From positions 1-8,639 of the forward strand of contig CATMNW010000085.1 in NCBI GenBank assembly GCA_950071875.1: a stretch of 8,639 bases of DNA, in the 5' to 3' direction. This DNA comes from an uncultured Erythrobacteraceae bacterium (GTDB lineage: Bacteria > Pseudomonadota > Alphaproteobacteria > Sphingomonadales > Sphingomonadaceae). The notes under the pieces are model-generated. The model saw only the letters and a program-made list of their open reading frames with translations. It did not search any database and was not told the DNA's origin. The position numbers were made by a program, and so were the translations under genes. The first letter of the stretch is position 1, and each line of letters opens with the position of its first letter. Below are positions 5,646 through 8,639 of the stretch, one piece after another.

Positions 5646-7763
5646 TTGAAACTCGTATCCACGCTGGCCATTGCCGCTGCCATGACAATTGCAAACGCTA
5701 CGCCAGCCGCCGCGCAGGACGGTATCCCCGGTCCCGAACAGGACAGCTACATCTGGCTGGAAGAAGCCCGCAGCGACGAAGCGCTTGCGTGGGTCCGCGC
5801 CGAAAACGAGCGGACGATGGACCTGCTGGCGGGCGATCCCCGCTATGAAGAGGTCAAGGCCGAAGCCCTGGCGATCTACGACAGCGAAGACCGCATCCCC
5901 TATGTTACCATCCGGCCCGACGGATTGTACAATTTCTGGCAGGACAAGGACAACCCACGCGGACTGGTGCGCCGCACCACCCTCGAAAGCTATCGCACCG
6001 ACAATCCCGAATGGGAAACGGTGCTGGATGTGGACGCTTTGGCCGAAGCCGAAGGCCGCGAATGGGTCTACAAGGGTTCGACCTGCCTGCCGCCCGAACA
6101 GCGCCTGTGTATGATCGCCCTTTCCGACGGGGGCGAAGATGCCACCGTGATGCGCGAATTCGACATGATCGCGGGCGAATTCGTCGAAGGCGGCTTCACG
6201 CTCGACCAGAAAAGCCAGGGCGGCATCGAATGGATCGATGCCGATACGCTTCTCGTCAGTCGCGATTTCGGCGAAGGTACGCTGACCGAAAGCCTTTATC
6301 CGCGCACCAGCCGTATCTGGAAACGCGGAACGCCAATCGAAGACGCGCAGGAAATCTGGCGCGGCGAGGAAGCGGATGTGTGGTCATCTGCCGCGCTGTT
6401 GCGCGATCATACTGGCACGCTGCACGGCTACTATGCCTTCCGCGCGACCAGTTTTCACGAATCCGAATATTTCTGGCTGAAGGATGGCGAATGGCTCCGT
6501 CTCGACATCCCTCTCAAGGCCACACCTTACGGGCTGATCGACGGCCAGTTACTGTTCTCGACCGATGTGGACTGGGAAACGCAAGGCCAGGTGTTCCCGG
6601 CCGATGCGCTTGTCTCGGTCGATCTCGAGGCGTTCAAAGCCGATCCTAATGGCGCGGCCAAGTCGCTCGTCTGGGCACCGCAGGACAGGCAGACCAAGGA
6701 AGATGCCTCGAACACCGCGGAAAGCCTCTATGTCAGCCTGCTCGACAATGTGCGCGGCAGGGTATTGAAATTCGACCACGTCGATGGCGAATGGGTAACC
6801 ACCGAGATCGACCTGCCCGAAAACGCCACGATCGGGGTGCAGGCCGCATCGGATAGCTCGGACGAGATCATGTACTCGGTCACCGACTTCCTGACGCCTT
6901 CGACGCTCTACTACGCCGACGGCAGCGGCGCGCCCGAAGTCATCAAGACATCGCCCGCCTATTTCGACGCTGCGGGCATGGAGGTCGAACAGTTCGAAGC
7001 GACCAGTGCAGACGGGACGAAGATTCCCTACTTCCTCGTCAAGCCCAAGGGCATGGTGATGGATGGAACCAACCCCACCCTGCTGACAGGTTACGGTGGC
7101 TTCCAGGTGCCCCGCCTGCCGTCCTACCTCGGTTCGATCGGCAAGATCTGGCTCGAACGTGGCGGTGCCTACATCCTTGGCAACATGCGCGGGGGCGGCG
7201 AATTCGGCCCCGGCTGGCACCAGAGCGCGATCCGCGAGAACAAGCAGCGCACATGGGATGATTTCATCGCCATTGCCGAAGATGCGATTGCGCGCGGGAT
7301 CACATCTGCGGAACATCTCGGCATTCAGGGCGGCAGCCAGGGCGGACTGCTCGTCGGTACGGCGTTCACCCAGCGGCCCGACCTGTTCAATGGCGCGATC
7401 GTGCAGATCCCGCTGTTCGACATGCTGCGCTATCACCTGATCGGTCGCGGCGCTTCGTGGACCGGTGAATATGGCGATCCGCGCAATGCGGAAGAGCGCG
7501 CCTGGATCGAACCTTATTCGCCCTACCAGAAGCTGCTTGAGGGCAAGGATTATCCCGCGCCCTTCTTCTGGGCTTCGACCGCCGACGATCGCACCCATCC
7601 GGCCCATGCGCGCAAGGGCGCGGCGCGGGTCAAGGAACTGGGGCAGGAGTACTTCTACTTCGAAGACATGACCGGCGGCCATTCCGGCGGTGTCGACAAC
7701 GAACAGCGCGCCAAGATACAGGCCTTGCAGATGGTTTACCTGCTGCAGCGACTGGCCGACTGA
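5646..7763 (+). CDS. Secreted prolyl oligopeptidase, peptidase family S9A
   Basis: A protein of 705 residues, against 710 for pig prolyl oligopeptidase. Residues 1-23 are a signal peptide ending TPAAA, so the mature enzyme is periplasmic or exported. DSYIWLEE near residue 34 is the usual family N-terminus; the middle (about 100-450) is the beta-propeller. The alpha/beta hydrolase part holds YGGF (Y483 oxyanion, F486), RGGGEFGPGWH, nucleophile S564 in GGSQGG, W605 in ASWTGEYG, D647 and R649 in TADDRTHP, and H679 in GGHSGG. F486, W605 and R649 match the proline pocket of the pig enzyme, so cleavage after proline in short peptides is likely. C147 and C155 are the only cysteines and may form a disulfide. 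GGSQGG replaces the usual GGSNGG. The start is TTG, supported by GGGAG 8 bases upstream. No terminator separates it from the glycosyltransferase gene. Confidence 0.95.
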   Translation: MKLVSTLAIAAAMTIANATPAAAQDGIPGPEQDSYIWLEEARSDEALAWVRAENERTMDLLAGDPRYEEVKAEALAIYDSEDRIPYVTIRPDGLYNFWQDKDNPRGLVRRTTLESYRTDNPEWETVLDVDALAEAEGREWVYKGSTCLPPEQRLCMIALSDGGEDATVMREFDMIAGEFVEGGFTLDQKSQGGIEWIDADTLLVSRDFGEGTLTESLYPRTSRIWKRGTPIEDAQEIWRGEEADVWSSAALLRDHTGTLHGYYAFRATSFHESEYFWLKDGEWLRLDIPLKATPYGLIDGQLLFSTDVDWETQGQVFPADALVSVDLEAFKADPNGAAKSLVWAPQDRQTKEDASNTAESLYVSLLDNVRGRVLKFDHVDGEWVTTEIDLPENATIGVQAASDSSDEIMYSVTDFLTPSTLYYADGSGAPEVIKTSPAYFDAAGMEVEQFEATSADGTKIPYFLVKPKGMVMDGTNPTLLTGYGGFQVPRLPSYLGSIGKIWLERGGAYILGNMRGGGEFGPGWHQSAIRENKQRTWDDFIAIAEDAIARGITSAEHLGIQGGSQGGLLVGTAFTQRPDLFNGAIVQIPLFDMLRYHLIGRGASWTGEYGDPRNAEERAWIEPYSPYQKLLEGKDYPAPFFWASTADDRTHPAHARKGAARVKELGQEYFYFEDMTGGHSGGVDNEQRAKIQALQMVYLLQRLAD

Positions 7764-7791
7764 GCAGGGTTTTCAAGGCTCGCGCATATTG

Positions 7792-7820
7792 ACGGGCGGT
7801 CCATCTGGGCCGCCCGTTTT
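7792..7820 (+). terminator. Rho-independent terminator of the peptidase gene
   Basis: An 11-pair stem, ACGGGCGGTCC (7792-7802) with GGGCCGCCCGT (7807-7817), closes a four-base loop ATCT and is followed by a short T-run (7817-7820). One pair is G-U. It lies 28 bases after the peptidase stop. Its T-run directly abuts the stop codon (7821-7823) of the convergent SOUL gene; on the minus strand the stem is not followed by a T-run, so it should mainly stop plus-strand transcription. Confidence 0.88.
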
Positions 7821-8453
7821 CTATTCGACGGGTATCATGACCTCGTTACGCCGCAGCGGCGGCGGGACCATTGGCGCATCGTAGAACGCGAACTCGGCCG
7901 GTCCCGACGCAGTCAGGTCCTTTTGCGCCAGCCATTCGCGCAACGCGCCCCCCTTCTCTGCCAGATCCGCACTGTTGCCATTGCCGGAAAACCGGATCGC
8001 CGCGACGCGTCTCGTTGGCATTTCGACGAGGGTGATGTCTTCGGGCGGTGTCGGCAGCGTTTCCATCGTGTATTTCGCCGGCATGACGAAACGCGTGCGC
8101 CATTGACCGGTCGCATCGCCGCCATCCTGCAGTACCGGCGCAGTCATCGCAATTTCCCCGCTCTGGTCCTGCATGACGGGGCTGGTCATCGCGATCTCCT
8201 CGCCCGGTCGATCTTCGGCAAAGATATATGCTGCCAGCCTGCGGAACCCTGCGTTGAGGGCAGGCCGCCGGTCGCCCGTATGGGTGACTTCGGCCACGAT
8301 CATCGGGGCGTATTCGCGCAGTTCGACGTCGCCGCTTTTCTCGATAAGGCGATATGGCGGCTGGTCCACGGCCTGTCGGTAGTAGGCAAAAGCGGCAGTC
8401 GCTCCTACGGCGACGACGCCCAGACCGATTGCAGCGGCTTTCCAGATCTTCAT
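7821..8453 (-). CDS. SOUL family heme-binding protein, membrane-anchored
   Basis: A protein of 210 residues. Residues 6-25 are a hydrophobic N-terminal segment, so the domain is probably periplasmic, tethered or exported. The rest is a SOUL/HBP domain: YRLIEKSGDVELREY at 34-48, the doubled motif EIAMTSPV (86-93) and EIAMTAPV (100-107), and the C-terminal ending PPPLRRNEVMIPVE, all typical of the family. SOUL proteins bind heme or other tetrapyrroles; the bacterial role is poorly defined and heme binding here is not shown. ATG 8451-8453 is chosen because AAGGAG (minus strand, 8462-8467) lies 8 bases upstream; the in-frame TTG at 8483 would add ten residues and lacks such a site. A possible -10 box GATAAT (minus strand, 8509-8514) has no clear -35 partner. 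The gene converges on the peptidase gene and is transcribed away from the ferredoxin remnant. Confidence 0.92.
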   Translation of the reverse strand: MKIWKAAAIGLGVVAVGATAAFAYYRQAVDQPPYRLIEKSGDVELREYAPMIVAEVTHTGDRRPALNAGFRRLAAYIFAEDRPGEEIAMTSPVMQDQSGEIAMTAPVLQDGGDATGQWRTRFVMPAKYTMETLPTPPEDITLVEMPTRRVAAIRFSGNGNSADLAEKGGALREWLAQKDLTASGPAEFAFYDAPMVPPPLRRNEVMIPVE

Positions 8454-8461
8454 ACCGAACG

Positions 8462-8467
8462 CTCCTT
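8462..8467 (-). promoter_or_regulatory. Ribosome binding site of the SOUL gene
   Basis: AAGGAG on the minus strand, 8 bases before ATG 8453. It fixes the start at this ATG rather than at the upstream TTG at 8483. Confidence 0.75.
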
Positions 8468-8505
8468 GGTTGACGATCTTCAACGCCCCTCGCCTTCGGG
8501 TGTTT

Positions 8506-8639
8506 CACATTATCGTGCGCGCCGGAGAGGAGTCCTGCCCCGAGTCCAGCGAGGACGAAGAGGACATGCTCGACCTGGCTTTCGGCCTGACCCGCACGTC
8601 GCGTCTGGGCTGCCAGATTATCATGACCGAAGCGCTCGA
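8506..8639 (+). pseudogene. [2Fe-2S] adrenodoxin-type ferredoxin, 5'-truncated remnant running off the window
   Basis: The plus-strand frame beginning CAC 8506 reads HIIVRAG, then SEDEEDMLDLAFGL, then TSRLGCQIIMTEAL, and is open to the window end. This matches the second half of adrenodoxin-type ferredoxins, including the fourth cluster cysteine in LGCQ (codon 8626-8628). In intact relatives the HIIV segment is preceded by a cysteine and by the C-x5-C-x2-C loop and an N-terminal beta-sheet. Here the preceding codon is TTT (Phe) and the upstream bases are the leader and start of the divergent SOUL gene, so the first three cluster cysteines are missing. GTG 8500 is in frame but has no Shine-Dalgarno and could not give a cluster-binding protein. 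I read it as a truncated, probably non-functional remnant; an assembly join inside the gene is the main alternative. Confidence 0.65.

Noticed and set aside
6549..7682. A 377-codon open frame antisense to the prolyl oligopeptidase gene.
   Set aside because: It is a mirror of a GC-rich codon pattern. Its product matches no family, has no Shine-Dalgarno, and the sense strand encodes a fully recognisable S9A enzyme.
8168..8232. Repeated EIAMTSPV/EIAMTAPV in the SOUL protein, considered as a recent tandem duplication.
   Set aside because: A doubled IAMTAPV-type motif is a normal feature of the SOUL family, and the two DNA copies differ at several bases.

Overview
The window reads as chromosomal DNA of a GC-rich alphaproteobacterium, most likely from the Sphingomonadales (Erythrobacteraceae or a near relative). 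The evidence is the third-position GC bias, the adrenodoxin-type ferredoxin fragment at the right edge, and a periplasmic prolyl oligopeptidase of the kind known from sphingomonads. This placement is an inference from protein character; no rRNA or marker gene is present.

Left part (1-5585): a cell-envelope glycan cluster. On the + strand lie the C-terminal end of a SAM-dependent methyltransferase, a GtrA-family membrane protein, and a 505-residue polytopic membrane protein that resembles a GT-C glycosyltransferase but belongs to no family I can name. These three are packed with gaps of 2-7 bases and look like one operon. They converge, with only 4 bases between the stop codons, on a minus-strand pair: a membrane-anchored SGNH hydrolase-like protein and an acyltransferase-3 (AT3) membrane protein. 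Fused AT3-SGNH proteins O-acetylate surface glycans, and here the two parts are separate adjacent genes. Divergent from that pair is a GT39/ArnT-like membrane glycosyltransferase. Together they suggest a route in which a lipid-linked sugar is flipped, transferred and decorated on the periplasmic side, but the glycan cannot be named from this window.

Middle (5586-7820): a secreted prolyl oligopeptidase (S9A) with all catalytic and proline-pocket residues recognisable. It starts at TTG behind a strong Shine-Dalgarno sequence that can fold into a hairpin, and it ends at a strong rho-independent terminator.

Right part (7821-8639): a minus-strand membrane-anchored SOUL heme-binding protein, then on the + strand the middle of a [2Fe-2S] ferredoxin that lacks its normal N-terminal half, including the region holding the first three cluster cysteines. 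It looks like a 5'-truncated remnant and runs off the window.

No tRNA, rRNA, CRISPR array, insertion sequence or phage feature was seen. I found no clear-cut new system. The strongest leads are the unassigned 505-residue GT-C-like protein beside GtrA, the split AT3/SGNH pair, the truncated ferredoxin, and the hairpin over the peptidase ribosome binding site.
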